Source of the DNA: Hydrogenophaga sp.
GTDB taxonomy: Bacteria; Pseudomonadota; Gammaproteobacteria; Burkholderiales; Burkholderiaceae_C
Assembly (NCBI GenBank): GCA_018333605.1
Contig: JAGXSV010000014.1
Coordinates: 1 to 64,000 of the forward strand
Reading direction: 5' to 3'
Length of the DNA: 64,000 nt
The notes under the pieces are model-generated. The model was not told the DNA's origin. It made no database searches and saw only the letters and a program-made list of their open reading frames with translations. How positions within the stretch are numbered: the stretch's first letter is position 1; the number at the start of each line of letters is the position of its first letter. Of this stretch, positions 9,243 to 17,476 are shown piece after piece. A program made the position numbers and the translations under genes.

Positions 9243-9279
9243 TTTTCAGTAATTACTGAAAACCCTGAACGGGTTCAGG
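9243..9279. promoter_or_regulatory. paired palindromic operator candidate between the regulator-cydAB unit and dcd
   Basis: A perfect 20-bp palindrome, TTTTCAGTAATTACTGAAAA, spans 9243-9262. One base later a second inverted repeat CCTGAAC-GG-GTTCAGG spans 9264-9279. Both lie 23 to 59 nt upstream of the GbsR-type regulator start. An autoregulatory operator for that MarR-like protein is the simplest reading. Confidence 0.65.
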
Positions 9280-9336
9280 TCTTTCGACGCCTGACCTGCC
9301 TACAATCACCGGCAGCTAACCCCGGAGCACACCAGC

Positions 9337-9912
9337 ATGAGTATCAAGAGCGACAAATGGATCCGCCGCATGGCCGAGCAGCACGGCATGATCGAGCCCT
9401 TCGAGCCGGGCCAGGTCCGACACAATGCCGCCGGCGAAAAAATCGTGAGCTACGGCACCAGCAGCTACGGCTATGACATCCGTTGCGCGCCCGAATTCAA
9501 GGTGTTCACCAACATCCACAGCACTGTGGTGGACCCTAAGAACTTTGATGAAAACAGCTTTGTCGACATCAACAAGGATGTGTGCGTGATTCCGCCCAAC
9601 AGTTTCGCGCTGGCGCGTACCCTGGAATATTTCCGCATTCCGCGCAATGTGCTGACCATCTGCTTGGGCAAAAGCACCTATGCGCGCTGCGGCATCATCG
9701 TCAATGTGACCCCGTTCGAGCCCGAGTGGGAAGGCTATGTGACACTGGAATTCAGCAACACCACGCCGCTGCCGGCCAAGATCTACGCCGGCGAAGGCTG
9801 CGCGCAAGTGCTGTTTTTCGAGAGCGACAAGGACGATGTGTGTGAGGTCAGCTACAAAGACCGTGGTGGTAAATACCAGGGTCAGGTGGGCGTGACGCTG
9901 CCCAAGACCTGA
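9337..9912 (+). CDS. dcd: dCTP deaminase
   Basis: This trimeric dUTPase-fold enzyme deaminates dCTP to dUTP for thymidylate synthesis. The [32 protein letters not shown] and [21 protein letters not shown] blocks are diagnostic. The 191-residue length fits Dcd. The start at ATG 9337 has a CCGGAG ribosome site. The gene is divergent from the cydAB regulator. Confidence 0.95.
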   Translation: MSIKSDKWIRRMAEQHGMIEPFEPGQVRHNAAGEKIVSYGTSSYGYDIRCAPEFKVFTNIHSTVVDPKNFDENSFVDINKDVCVIPPNSFALARTLEYFRIPRNVLTICLGKSTYARCGIIVNVTPFEPEWEGYVTLEFSNTTPLPAKIYAGEGCAQVLFFESDKDDVCEVSYKDRGGKYQGQVGVTLPKT

Positions 9913-9953
9913 TCGTTTCGCCCAGCCAGGCCGGGGGGCGGGTCATTTGTGGC

Positions 9954-9967
9954 TTGACCTGCATCAA
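9954..9967. promoter_or_regulatory. FNR/ANR-like box upstream of the desaturase gene
   Basis: TTGAC-CTGC-ATCAA differs at one base from the FNR-family consensus TTGAT-N4-ATCAA. It lies about 160 nt before the desaturase start, in a 216-nt intergenic stretch that also has a run of eight T near 10000. Oxygen-responsive control of an oxygen-dependent desaturase would make sense, but no clear -10/-35 pair is placed next to it. Confidence 0.4.
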
Positions 9968-10128
9968 AGCGGTGCAGCCTGACACCAGATAACATTGCAT
10001 TTTTTTTGGATGGCGCCCATGATGGCGCTGCTGCGTGTCCATTGTCACTTGGTCATTGGCTGACTGACATTTGTGTGTACTGCATGCCTCCGTGTGTGCC
10101 CCTCAGGGGCCCAATCCCTGTCTCCCCC

Positions 10129-11232
10129 ATGTCTCAAAATTCTCCGTCGTTCCAGCACCCAGAGCCCATTCCGTTGGGGCAACCCCTGCCGCACCGCAAG
10201 GTGATCCGTGGCTGGCTGGCACCCATCGTTGAGCGCCGCACCGCGTTGGCGGTGTTTTTGCTGCTGCTCGATCTGGTTATTTACGCTGCACTGATGGCGG
10301 GCACCGTGCTGCTGGAGGTCTGGTGGGCCAAGCTGTTGAGTGGCATGGCTGCCGGTTTCATGATCGGGCGGTTGTTCGTCATTGGGCACGACGCCTGCCA
10401 CCAGAGCTACACCCCGCATCGGCGGCTGAACCGCGTGCTGGGTCGTATCGCCTTCACCGTATCGCTCACGCCCTACAGCCTGTGGGAGGTGGGGCACAAC
10501 GTGGTGCACCACGGTTACACCAACCTCAAGGGCGTGGATTTCGTCTGGGCACCGCTCACCAAGTCGGAGTTCGATGCCTTGTCGCCCGGGCGCCGTGTGC
10601 TGGAGCGGCTCTATCGCAGTGGCCTGGGGCCGGCGTTTTACTACCTTATTGAAATGTGGTGGTTGCGCATGTTCTTCCCGCGCAAGACCTACATGGGCAC
10701 GCAGCGCAAGGAATTCATGTGGGACGGCGTGTATGTGGTCGCTACGGCCGTGGTGTGGATCGGTGCGCTCGTGGCGGCGGCTTTGGCGACCGGGCAATCG
10801 GTGTGGGCGCTGCTGGGTTATGGGTTTGTGGTGCCTTTCATGTTCTGGAACGCCATGATCGGTTTCGTGGTGTACGTGCATCACACGCACACCGCCGTGC
10901 AGTGGCACGATGACAAGGCCGCCTGGGCCAAGGCAGCTCCGTTTGTTTCGACAACCGTGCACATGACCTTTCCCATGCGCATCGGCGCGCTGATGCACCA
11001 CATCATGGAGCACACAGCGCACCATGTGGACATGAGCATCCCGCTTTACAAGCTGGAGGGTGCGCAACAGTTGCTGGAAGAAGCGTTGCCGGGACGTATC
11101 ATCGTGCAACGGTTCTCTTGGGCTTGGTATTTCGAGACGGCACGCAAGTGCAAGCTCTACGACTTCACCCGCCGCTGCTGGACCGATTTTCATGGGCGTC
11201 CCACCAGTGATTTCAAGCCTGCAGTGGCGTGA
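10129..11232 (+). CDS. membrane fatty acid desaturase
   Basis: This is a membrane di-iron desaturase introducing a double bond into acyl chains. The three histidine boxes are visible: GHDACHQ, HNVVHHGYTN and HHIMEHTAHHVD. Hydrophobic spans lie near the N-terminus and in the middle. I choose ATG 10129 (MSQNSPSFQHPEP, 367 residues) because the 41-residue upstream extension looks untranslated; ATG 10084 is an alternative, and neither has a strong ribosome site. Regiospecificity is unknown. A possible FNR box lies upstream and a strong hairpin downstream. Confidence 0.85.
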   Translation: MSQNSPSFQHPEPIPLGQPLPHRKVIRGWLAPIVERRTALAVFLLLLDLVIYAALMAGTVLLEVWWAKLLSGMAAGFMIGRLFVIGHDACHQSYTPHRRLNRVLGRIAFTVSLTPYSLWEVGHNVVHHGYTNLKGVDFVWAPLTKSEFDALSPGRRVLERLYRSGLGPAFYYLIEMWWLRMFFPRKTYMGTQRKEFMWDGVYVVATAVVWIGALVAAALATGQSVWALLGYGFVVPFMFWNAMIGFVVYVHHTHTAVQWHDDKAAWAKAAPFVSTTVHMTFPMRIGALMHHIMEHTAHHVDMSIPLYKLEGAQQLLEEALPGRIIVQRFSWAWYFETARKCKLYDFTRRCWTDFHGRPTSDFKPAVA

Positions 11233-11250
11233 GTGCCGCACTCAGGATTT

Positions 11251-11302
11251 TTTTCCTGAGCTTGATGCACAAAAAGCGCTGCCAGGCAGCGCTTTTTGTT
11301 TT
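11251..11302 (+). terminator. terminator hairpins after the desaturase gene
   Basis: Two hairpins follow the stop. CTCAGGA and TCCTGAG (11251-11270) flank a T-rich loop. Then the A-rich/T-rich stem AAAAAGCGCTG / CAGCGCTTTTT (within 11271-11297) is followed by more T. The second has the A-tract and T-tract layout of a bidirectional rho-independent terminator. Confidence 0.75.
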
Positions 11303-11370
11303 TTGGTGGTGGTGTGCCGGGCATGGGCGCACACTTGCGAGTGACGGTTCCGCTGCAAACGGACTACTTG

Positions 11371-11608
11371 AACCTAGAAACGGCAGTTGACCGCGCTCTT
11401 TCCGCTGAAAAGGCCCATGAATATGGACGATTTTGACCACCGCGGCGCTCACCTTCCAGGTGACGGCGCTACAGATCCGTTTGAGCCGCCAGGCAGTGCG
11501 CTGGCCGCGTTGCTCCTTCTTGCTGGCAGTAGCCAGCGGCGGCGTCGCGCCTTGCCAGCACACCCTCTGACAGCCCACTCGGGCCTGTCCAACAGCCGTT
11601 TCTAGGTT
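11371..11608. repeat. 238-bp element bounded by 14-bp inverted repeats
   Basis: AACCTAGAAACGGC (11371-11384) recurs as its reverse complement GCCGTTTCTAGGTT (11595-11608), with partial pairing just outside. The interior has several short ORFs but none with a ribosome site, recognisable domain or convincing codon use. The whole 11233-11701 stretch contains no gene I can support. The shape fits a miniature mobile element or the remnant ends of an insertion sequence. No clear target duplication is seen. Confidence 0.5.
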
Positions 11609-11701
11609 GAATGCTGACCGGGGAGAAATCATGCCTTTCCAATCCTTTTGCCGTATGCAACGGACTGATCAACCCTTGGAAGCCTCACTGGCTTGGCCAC
11701 C

Positions 11702-12598
11702 ATGAAGTGGGGCCGCAACCGACAGTCGGACCAGGTGGAAGACAGGCGTTCACAGCCCGGTGGGGGTGGCCTGCCCACGGGCGGTGGTCGTCGCGTCGGG
11801 GGCAAGGGCATTGGTCTGGGCACCATCGTCATCGCGCTGGTGGCTGGCTGGATCTTTGGCATCAACCCGATGACGATTCTGGGCGCTTTGGGTGGCGGCG
11901 ACTTCTCGCCTCTGCCACAAACCCAGACCGCACCGGCGCCCACCCGGCAGCCCACCGACGACATGGGCCAGTTTGTAGCGGCTGTGCTGGGGGGCACCGA
12001 GGATGTCTGGAGTGAGATTTTTCGCCAGGGCGGCAGCGAATACCGCAAACCCCGCCTGGTGCTGTTTCGTGGCGCCACGCCCACAGCCTGTGGCACCGGT
12101 CAATCGGCCATGGGTCCGTTTTACTGCCCGGGTGACGAAAAGGTTTATATCGACCTGAGTTTTTACGATACCTTGCGCCGCGAGTTGGGTGCCCCCGGTG
12201 ACTTTGCTCAGGCTTATGTGATCGCACATGAGGTGGGCCACCATGTGCAAAACCTGCTGGGTATCACCGACAAGATGGAGCAGATGCGAGGCCGCGTCAG
12301 CCAGCGCGAGTACAACGCCCTGAGTGTTCGCCTGGAGTTGCAGGCGGACTGCTTTGCAGGCATCTGGGCCCACCACAACCACAAGACGCAGGCCATTCTG
12401 GAGCCGGGTGATGTGGACGAGGCCTTGAACGCCGCTGCTGCCATCGGCGACGACGCGTTGCAGCGCAAGAGCCAGGGCCAGATCGTGCCTGACAGCTTTA
12501 CCCATGGCACCAGCGCGCAGCGCCAGCGCTGGTTTCATACCGGTCTGGAGCATGGCCAGGTGTCGTTGTGTGACACCTTCAGTGCACGCAGTCTGTGA
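11702..12598 (+). CDS. YpfJ-type neutral zinc metallopeptidase
   Basis: This membrane-anchored metallopeptidase belongs to the YpfJ/KPN_02809 family. A glycine-rich basic start is followed by one transmembrane helix (GTIVIALVAGWIFGINPM) and a large periplasmic domain. The zinc motif is HEVGHHVQ, and LELQADCFAGIWAHH supplies the family's second conserved block. ATG 11702 gives 298 residues; the in-frame TTG nine bases upstream is less likely. The physiological substrate is unknown. Confidence 0.87.
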   Translation: MKWGRNRQSDQVEDRRSQPGGGGLPTGGGRRVGGKGIGLGTIVIALVAGWIFGINPMTILGALGGGDFSPLPQTQTAPAPTRQPTDDMGQFVAAVLGGTEDVWSEIFRQGGSEYRKPRLVLFRGATPTACGTGQSAMGPFYCPGDEKVYIDLSFYDTLRRELGAPGDFAQAYVIAHEVGHHVQNLLGITDKMEQMRGRVSQREYNALSVRLELQADCFAGIWAHHNHKTQAILEPGDVDEALNAAAAIGDDALQRKSQGQIVPDSFTHGTSAQRQRWFHTGLEHGQVSLCDTFSARSL

Positions 12599-12678
12599 CC
12601 TCTACAGACCAGTCATGCGTCGAGTGATTGGATGATTTGCGGTCATAGTGAGACAATAAGAGGATAACCCGTACAGAA

Positions 12679-14208
12679 ATGACCCAATCTTTTTCCGAAC
12701 TTTCTCTTTCCCCTTCGCTGGAACGTGCCGTGGCCGAAATGGGCTACGAGACCATGACGCCAATCCAGGCGCAGGCCATTCCGGTGGTGCTGCAGGGTCG
12801 TGACGTCATGGGCGCCGCCCAGACCGGCACAGGCAAGACTGCTGCTTTCACGCTGCCTCTGCTGCAGCGCATGATGAAGCACGAAAATGCCTCCACCTCG
12901 CCCGCGCGGCATCCGGTGCGCGCCTTGGTGCTGTTGCCCACCCGCGAGTTGGCCGACCAGGTTGCCGAGCAAGTCAAGTTGTACGCCAAATACACCCACC
13001 TGCGCAGCGCGGTGGTGTTTGGTGGCATGGACATGAAGCCCCAGACCGCCGAGCTGAAAAAAGGCGTGGAAGTGCTGGTGGCCACACCCGGGCGCCTGCT
13101 GGATCACATTGAAGCCAAGAACTGTGTGTTGAACCAGGTCGAATACGTGGTGCTCGACGAAGCCGACCGCATGCTCGACATCGGCTTTCTGCCCGACCTG
13201 CAGCGCATCCTGAGCTACCTGCCCAAGCAACGCACCACCTTGCTGTTTTCGGCCACCTTCTCGCCAGAAATCAAGCGCCTGGCAGGTAGCTATTTGCAGG
13301 ATCCGGTGACGATTGAAGTGGCGCGCTCCAACGCCACGGCCTCCACCGTTGAGCAACATTTTTACCGGGTAGACGACGACGACAAGCGCAACGTGCTCAA
13401 GAAAATCTTGAAGGAGCGCGACCTCAAACAGGCCTTTGTGTTCGTCAACAGCAAGCTGGGCTGTGCCCGCCTGGCGCGCTCCCTGGAACGGGAAGGCTTG
13501 AATACCACGGCCTTGCATGGTGACAAGAGTCAGGACGAGCGCCTGAAGGCGCTGGAGGCCTTCAAGAGCGGCGCAGTGGATCTGCTGGTGTGCACAGATG
13601 TAGCGGCCCGTGGCCTGGACATCAAGGACGTACCGGCGGTGTTCAATTTTGACATCCCGTTCAACGCCGAAGATTACGTGCACCGCATTGGCCGTACCGG
13701 TCGGGCCGGCGCCTCGGGCCTGGCGGTGTCGTTTGTCAGCGCTCGCGATACGCGGCTGATGGGCGATCTGGAAAAGCTGTTGGGCAAAAAGCTGGAACTT
13801 GAACCGCTGGAACTTGAAGCGGATCTGCGCCCAGCCGGTCATTTCAACGATGGCCAGCGCGCCTGGAAAAAGCCTGAAAACAACGAAGGTCGAGAGATTC
13901 GGGCTGATCGCGAAAGCCGCGCTTCGCGTGAATCTTCTGGCGATGCACGACCAGGCGGGCGCTACCCGCGTCCGTCCCGGGCACCGCTTGACCCCTTGTT
14001 CGACAAACCTTACGAGCCCAGTGTGGGGACAGCCGTGAAGCCCTCCTGGGAGGCTTCGCAACCCGCCGCAGCACGCAGTCTGTCTCCGAATATCAAATCA
14101 CGCAAGAAAGTGCCGGCGTTGTTCAAGAGCGCGCCGGCACCGGTGCAGGTCCCTGAAGGTTCGGCAGCGGCGTCCAGCGCAGTGGCCCCCGCGACCGAGG
14201 GGCGTTGA
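12679..14208 (+). CDS. rhlE: DEAD-box RNA helicase, RhlE type
   Basis: This ATP-dependent RNA helicase is involved in ribosome maturation or RNA turnover. The motifs appear in order: Q-motif (GYETMTPIQAQAIP), AQTGTGKT, PTRELADQ, TPGR, DEAD (LDEADRMLDIGFLPD), SAT, TDVAARGLDI and HRIGRTGRAG. The 509-residue length includes a charged, low-complexity tail rich in Arg, Ser and Pro from about residue 385. The family call is firm. RhlE versus another paralogue is judged from the DIGFLPD and SATF blocks. Confidence 0.9.
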   Translation: MTQSFSELSLSPSLERAVAEMGYETMTPIQAQAIPVVLQGRDVMGAAQTGTGKTAAFTLPLLQRMMKHENASTSPARHPVRALVLLPTRELADQVAEQVKLYAKYTHLRSAVVFGGMDMKPQTAELKKGVEVLVATPGRLLDHIEAKNCVLNQVEYVVLDEADRMLDIGFLPDLQRILSYLPKQRTTLLFSATFSPEIKRLAGSYLQDPVTIEVARSNATASTVEQHFYRVDDDDKRNVLKKILKERDLKQAFVFVNSKLGCARLARSLEREGLNTTALHGDKSQDERLKALEAFKSGAVDLLVCTDVAARGLDIKDVPAVFNFDIPFNAEDYVHRIGRTGRAGASGLAVSFVSARDTRLMGDLEKLLGKKLELEPLELEADLRPAGHFNDGQRAWKKPENNEGREIRADRESRASRESSGDARPGGRYPRPSRAPLDPLFDKPYEPSVGTAVKPSWEASQPAAARSLSPNIKSRKKVPALFKSAPAPVQVPEGSAAASSAVAPATEGR

Positions 14209-14236
14209 GCCTCGCAGGCTCGTTCGCCGTGTTGCC

Positions 14237-15073
14237 TCAGTCTTTGCAGGGCTGGCGCGCTTGCGCGCACCGGACCGATAGCAGTTCAAAGCTGCCCGGT
14301 GCGTCGCCCATACGTGCCGCCGTCAGGCAGCCGCCCCACACACAGCCGGTGTCCAGCGGTAGCACGTCTTCGCGCTGCACGGCGCCCACGGTGGACCAGT
14401 GGCCAAAGGCCACCGGCACGCCAGCTGTGCGGCGCCCGGGCACGTCAAACCAGGGCATGAACCCGTGTGGTGCGTTGTCAGCACCGTCTTTGGCGTCAAA
14501 TTCCATGACGCCCTGGGCTGAACAAAACCGCAGCCGTGTCAGCGTGTTGACAATCACGCGCAGGCGTTCGTCGCCGCGCAGGCTGTCGCTCCACAGATCG
14601 GGCTGGTTGCCGTACATGCCGTGCAGAAACTCGGTCCAGTCGGGGCTGCGCAGCACGGACTCCAGCTCGCCCGCCAGCGCCAGCGTCTGGTTCCGGTCCC
14701 ATTGCGGCAGCACGCCGGCATGCACCATCAGCCAGCCGTGTGCGTACAGGGCCATCGGGCGGTGGCGCAACCAGTCGAGCAGGACCCTGCGGTCGGGAGC
14801 CGCCAGGATGTCAGCCACGGTATCGCTGCGGTGCGGCTTGCGCACGCCGTGCGCGACGGCCAGCAGGTGCAGGTCGTGGTTGCCGAGCAGGCAGTGGACT
14901 GAGCTCTCCAGCGCCATCAAGCGGTGCAGCACGTCCAGCGACTGCGGACCCCGGTTTACCAGATCACCCAGCAGGTACAGCGTGTCGCGGCTGGGTGAAA
15001 AATCAACGGTTTCGAGCAGTCGTCCCAGGGCTTCATCGCAGCCCTGCACATCGCCAATCATGTAAAGTGCCAT
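14237..15073 (-). CDS. apaH: symmetrical diadenosine tetraphosphatase
   Basis: This phosphoesterase hydrolyses Ap4A to two ADP. The metallophosphatase motifs are GDVQGCDEAL, GDLVNRGPQS and GNHD, followed by VHAGVLPQW and the GHWSTVGAV segment. At 278 residues it matches ApaH. I start at the ATG in MALYMIGDVQGC; the long upstream in-frame reading is only the antisense of the neighbouring transporter gene. Its start is 9 nt from that divergent gene. Confidence 0.93.
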   Translation of the reverse strand: MALYMIGDVQGCDEALGRLLETVDFSPSRDTLYLLGDLVNRGPQSLDVLHRLMALESSVHCLLGNHDLHLLAVAHGVRKPHRSDTVADILAAPDRRVLLDWLRHRPMALYAHGWLMVHAGVLPQWDRNQTLALAGELESVLRSPDWTEFLHGMYGNQPDLWSDSLRGDERLRVIVNTLTRLRFCSAQGVMEFDAKDGADNAPHGFMPWFDVPGRRTAGVPVAFGHWSTVGAVQREDVLPLDTGCVWGGCLTAARMGDAPGSFELLSVRCAQARQPCKD

Positions 15074-15082
15074 CGGCCGATT

Positions 15083-16381
15083 ATGGACATCCTCCTCATT
15101 GTTTTCCTCACGCTGGTCAACGGCGCATTCGCCATGTCCGAGCTGGCGCTGGCCTCCAGCCGCAAGGCACGCTTGGCGGCCATGGCCGAGGCCGGGGACA
15201 AGGGTTCCATCACTGCGCTGAAGTTGCTGGAAAACCCGACCCAGTTTCTGTCCTCGGTGCAGGTGGGCATCACCTCCATCGGCATGCTCAACGGCATCGT
15301 GGGTGAAGCCGCTTTCAGCGGCAAGCTGGCCCTTTGGCTGCAAACCTTTGGCTTGGCGAGCACCACAGCGAACGTGACGGCCACGGCCGTGGTGGTGGTG
15401 GTCATTACCTTCATCACCATTGTGTTTGGCGAGTTGGTGCCCAAGCGCATTGGCCAGCTCTACCCCGAGACCGTGTCGCGCTGGGTGTCTCGCCCCATGG
15501 CCTTTGTGGCCCAGGCCGCCAAGCCGTTTGTCTGGCTGCTGACGCACACCACACAAGGCATGCTCAAGCTGCTGCGCATCGACACCAACGCCGTGCAGCA
15601 TGTGACCGAAGAAGAGATCAATGCCAGCCTGGAAGACGGCGTGGACGCGGGCATTATTGAAGAGCACGAACACCAGATGGTGCGCAATGTGTTCTTGCTG
15701 GACGACCGCCAGCTCACTTCCATCATGGTGCCGCACGCCGACATTGAGTGGCTCGATGCGCAGGACGGCATTGACGTCGCGGTGCAGAAAGCCTGGACTA
15801 CTGGCCACTCGTGGTATCCGGTGTGCCGGGGCGGTCTCGACGATGTGGTGGGTGTGATTCACCTGCCGCGCATGCTGGCCTTGCAGGCCGAAGGCGACAA
15901 CGAATCGCTCATGCGCCATGTGCAGCCGGCTGTTTTTGTACCCGAAACACTGTCTGGCATGGAGCTGCTGGAGCAGTTTCGAGCGCGCGCCACGCGTATG
16001 GTGTTTGTGGTGGACGAGTACGGTGTGGTGCAGGGCTTGCTCACGCCTCTGGACATGCTCGAGGCGATCACGGGTGAGCTGTCCCCCGGAGCGGCGGTGA
16101 AAGCCTGGGCGACCCAGCGTGAGGACGGTGCCTGGCTGGTGGATGGGGCCATGCCGGTAGCCGAACTCAAGGCCCGGCTGGACATTGATGAGTTCCCTGA
16201 CGAAGACCGGGGTCGCTACAACACAGTGGCCGGGCTGATGCAGACCGTAGCGGGTGATCTGTTGCACCAGGGCGACCGTGTAGACGCTTCAGGGTGGCGC
16301 TTTGAGGTGCTGGTCCTGGATGGCCGCCGCATCGACCAGGTGCTGATCTCGCGCCTGTCCGAGCCCGAAGCCACCGGCTGA
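15083..16381 (+). CDS. CNNM/CorC-type transporter (hemolysin family)
   Basis: This is an inner-membrane protein of the DUF21-CBS-CorC family, linked to Mg2+/Co2+ efflux. The N-terminal DUF21 domain has about four helices (MDILLIVFLTLVNGAFAMSE, then FGELVPKRIGQLYPE). CBS modules occupy about residues 200-340 (MVPHADIEWL, VVDEYGVVQGLLTPLDMLEA) and a C-terminal CorC/HlyC domain follows. The length of 432 residues is normal. The name hemolysin is historical. The transported ion is not evident. Confidence 0.9.
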   Translation: MDILLIVFLTLVNGAFAMSELALASSRKARLAAMAEAGDKGSITALKLLENPTQFLSSVQVGITSIGMLNGIVGEAAFSGKLALWLQTFGLASTTANVTATAVVVVVITFITIVFGELVPKRIGQLYPETVSRWVSRPMAFVAQAAKPFVWLLTHTTQGMLKLLRIDTNAVQHVTEEEINASLEDGVDAGIIEEHEHQMVRNVFLLDDRQLTSIMVPHADIEWLDAQDGIDVAVQKAWTTGHSWYPVCRGGLDDVVGVIHLPRMLALQAEGDNESLMRHVQPAVFVPETLSGMELLEQFRARATRMVFVVDEYGVVQGLLTPLDMLEAITGELSPGAAVKAWATQREDGAWLVDGAMPVAELKARLDIDEFPDEDRGRYNTVAGLMQTVAGDLLHQGDRVDASGWRFEVLVLDGRRIDQVLISRLSEPEATG

Positions 16382-16401
16382 CGCGGCACCGGGGTGCTGG
16401 C

Positions 16402-17319
16402 TCAGACGGAGGTTGTGGGGCGGTGTTCGCGATGCTCAAACAGCCAGGCCTTGAAGGCCAGCGCTGCGGGCGAGAGCCGCTTGCCACGCGGGTACACCAC
16501 GTGCCAGCGGCGGATCAGCGGAAACCCCAGAACATCGAGCAACACCAGTTCGCCCAGTGCCAGTTCTGACACCACCGTGGTGCTGGAGAGCACCGCCAGC
16601 CCCAGGCCACCGGCCACGGTTTGCTTGATGGCTTCGTTGCTGCCGACCTCAAGCCGGGTTTTCAGCGTGATGCCCTGACTGGCGAAAAACTTCTCGGACG
16701 TGAGCCGGGTACCCGAACCGGGCTCGCGCAAGATGAAGGGTTCGTTCATCAGCCGCTGCGGTGACAGTTTCTTTTTTCCCACCAGCGGGTGGTTGGGCGG
16801 TGCTACCAGCACCAGCGGGTTGTCGGCAAAGTCTTCGCACACCACATCCATCTGTTCGGGCGGCTGGCCCATGATGTAGAGGTCGTCCTGGTTGGCGGCC
16901 AGGCGCTGCAGCAGGTTTTCCCGGTTGCCCACGAGCATGGCCACGTCAATGCCCGGATGTGCGGCGCAAAAGCCGCCCAGCAGCTTGGGTACGGTGTATT
17001 TCACGGTGGTCAGGATGGCGAGCTTCAGGCTGCCACGCTCCACGCCTTGCAGCGCCGCCAGATCCTGGGACAGCCGCTCCATGCGGCCCTCGATGTCCTG
17101 ACAGGCCTCGGCCAGCGTCTGGCCAGCAGCGGTCAAAAAGATCTTTTTCCCCAGCTGCTCAAACAGCGGCTGCCCCACCGTTTCCGACAGTTGCTTGACT
17201 TGCAGCGAGAGCGTGGGGGGTGACAGGTGCAGCTCTTCAGCCGCGCGTGCAAAGCTGCTGTGTCGTGCTACCGCCAGGAAGATGCGCAGCTGGTGCAGGG
17301 TGGCGTGGCGCAGGTTCAT
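16402..17319 (-). CDS. cbbR: LysR-type activator of Calvin cycle genes
   Basis: This LysR regulator (305 residues) most likely activates the divergent cbbL operon. The N-terminal winged helix reads HQLRIFLAVARHSSFARAAEELHLSPPTLSLQVKQL. An effector domain follows with KYTVPKLLGGF and LGLAVLSSTTV, both typical of CbbR. The position, back to back with cbbL across an AT-rich 157-bp gap, is the classic CbbR arrangement. CbbR proteins respond to metabolites such as RuBP or NADPH; the effector here is unknown. Confidence 0.92.
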   Translation of the reverse strand: MNLRHATLHQLRIFLAVARHSSFARAAEELHLSPPTLSLQVKQLSETVGQPLFEQLGKKIFLTAAGQTLAEACQDIEGRMERLSQDLAALQGVERGSLKLAILTTVKYTVPKLLGGFCAAHPGIDVAMLVGNRENLLQRLAANQDDLYIMGQPPEQMDVVCEDFADNPLVLVAPPNHPLVGKKKLSPQRLMNEPFILREPGSGTRLTSEKFFASQGITLKTRLEVGSNEAIKQTVAGGLGLAVLSSTTVVSELALGELVLLDVLGFPLIRRWHVVYPRGKRLSPAALAFKAWLFEHREHRPTTSV

Positions 17320-17418
17320 GGTTTACTTTAATAAAAGATAACGATGTAAACATTTTACTTTTATTTATCTTCTGTGATGGCCACAATCCGCATCAGTTCA
17401 GCGCACATCCAACCCAAA
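17320..17418. promoter_or_regulatory. cbbR-cbbL control region with CbbR-type operator
   Basis: This short AT-rich island stands out in a GC-rich region. Inverted arms AATAAAAG (17330-17337) and CTTTTATT (17358-17365) bracket a second one, GTAAA-CAT-TTTAC (17346-17358), and GTTTAC at 17321 mirrors GTAAAC at 17346. LysR regulators bind such AT-rich interrupted repeats between divergent genes, so this is the probable CbbR site. The transcription starts are not determinable by eye. Confidence 0.6.
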
Positions 17419-17445
17419 AAATGGGGCGCACTGGGCGCCCCATTT
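17419..17445 (+). promoter_or_regulatory. strong hairpin in the cbbL leader
   Basis: AAATGGGGCGC (17419-17429) and GCGCCCCATTT (17435-17445) form an 11-bp perfect stem with a 5-nt loop. It ends 31 nt before the cbbL start. No T-tract follows, so it is not a typical terminator. It could stabilise the transcript's 5' end or act in leader control. Confidence 0.55.
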
Positions 17446-17476
17446 GCAACCCACCAGTTTTCAACGAGGAGTGAAC

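Noticed and set aside
11387-11605. A 72-codon plus-strand ORF inside the inverted-repeat element
   Set aside because: No ribosome site, no recognisable domain and low-complexity Ala/Leu/Arg composition.
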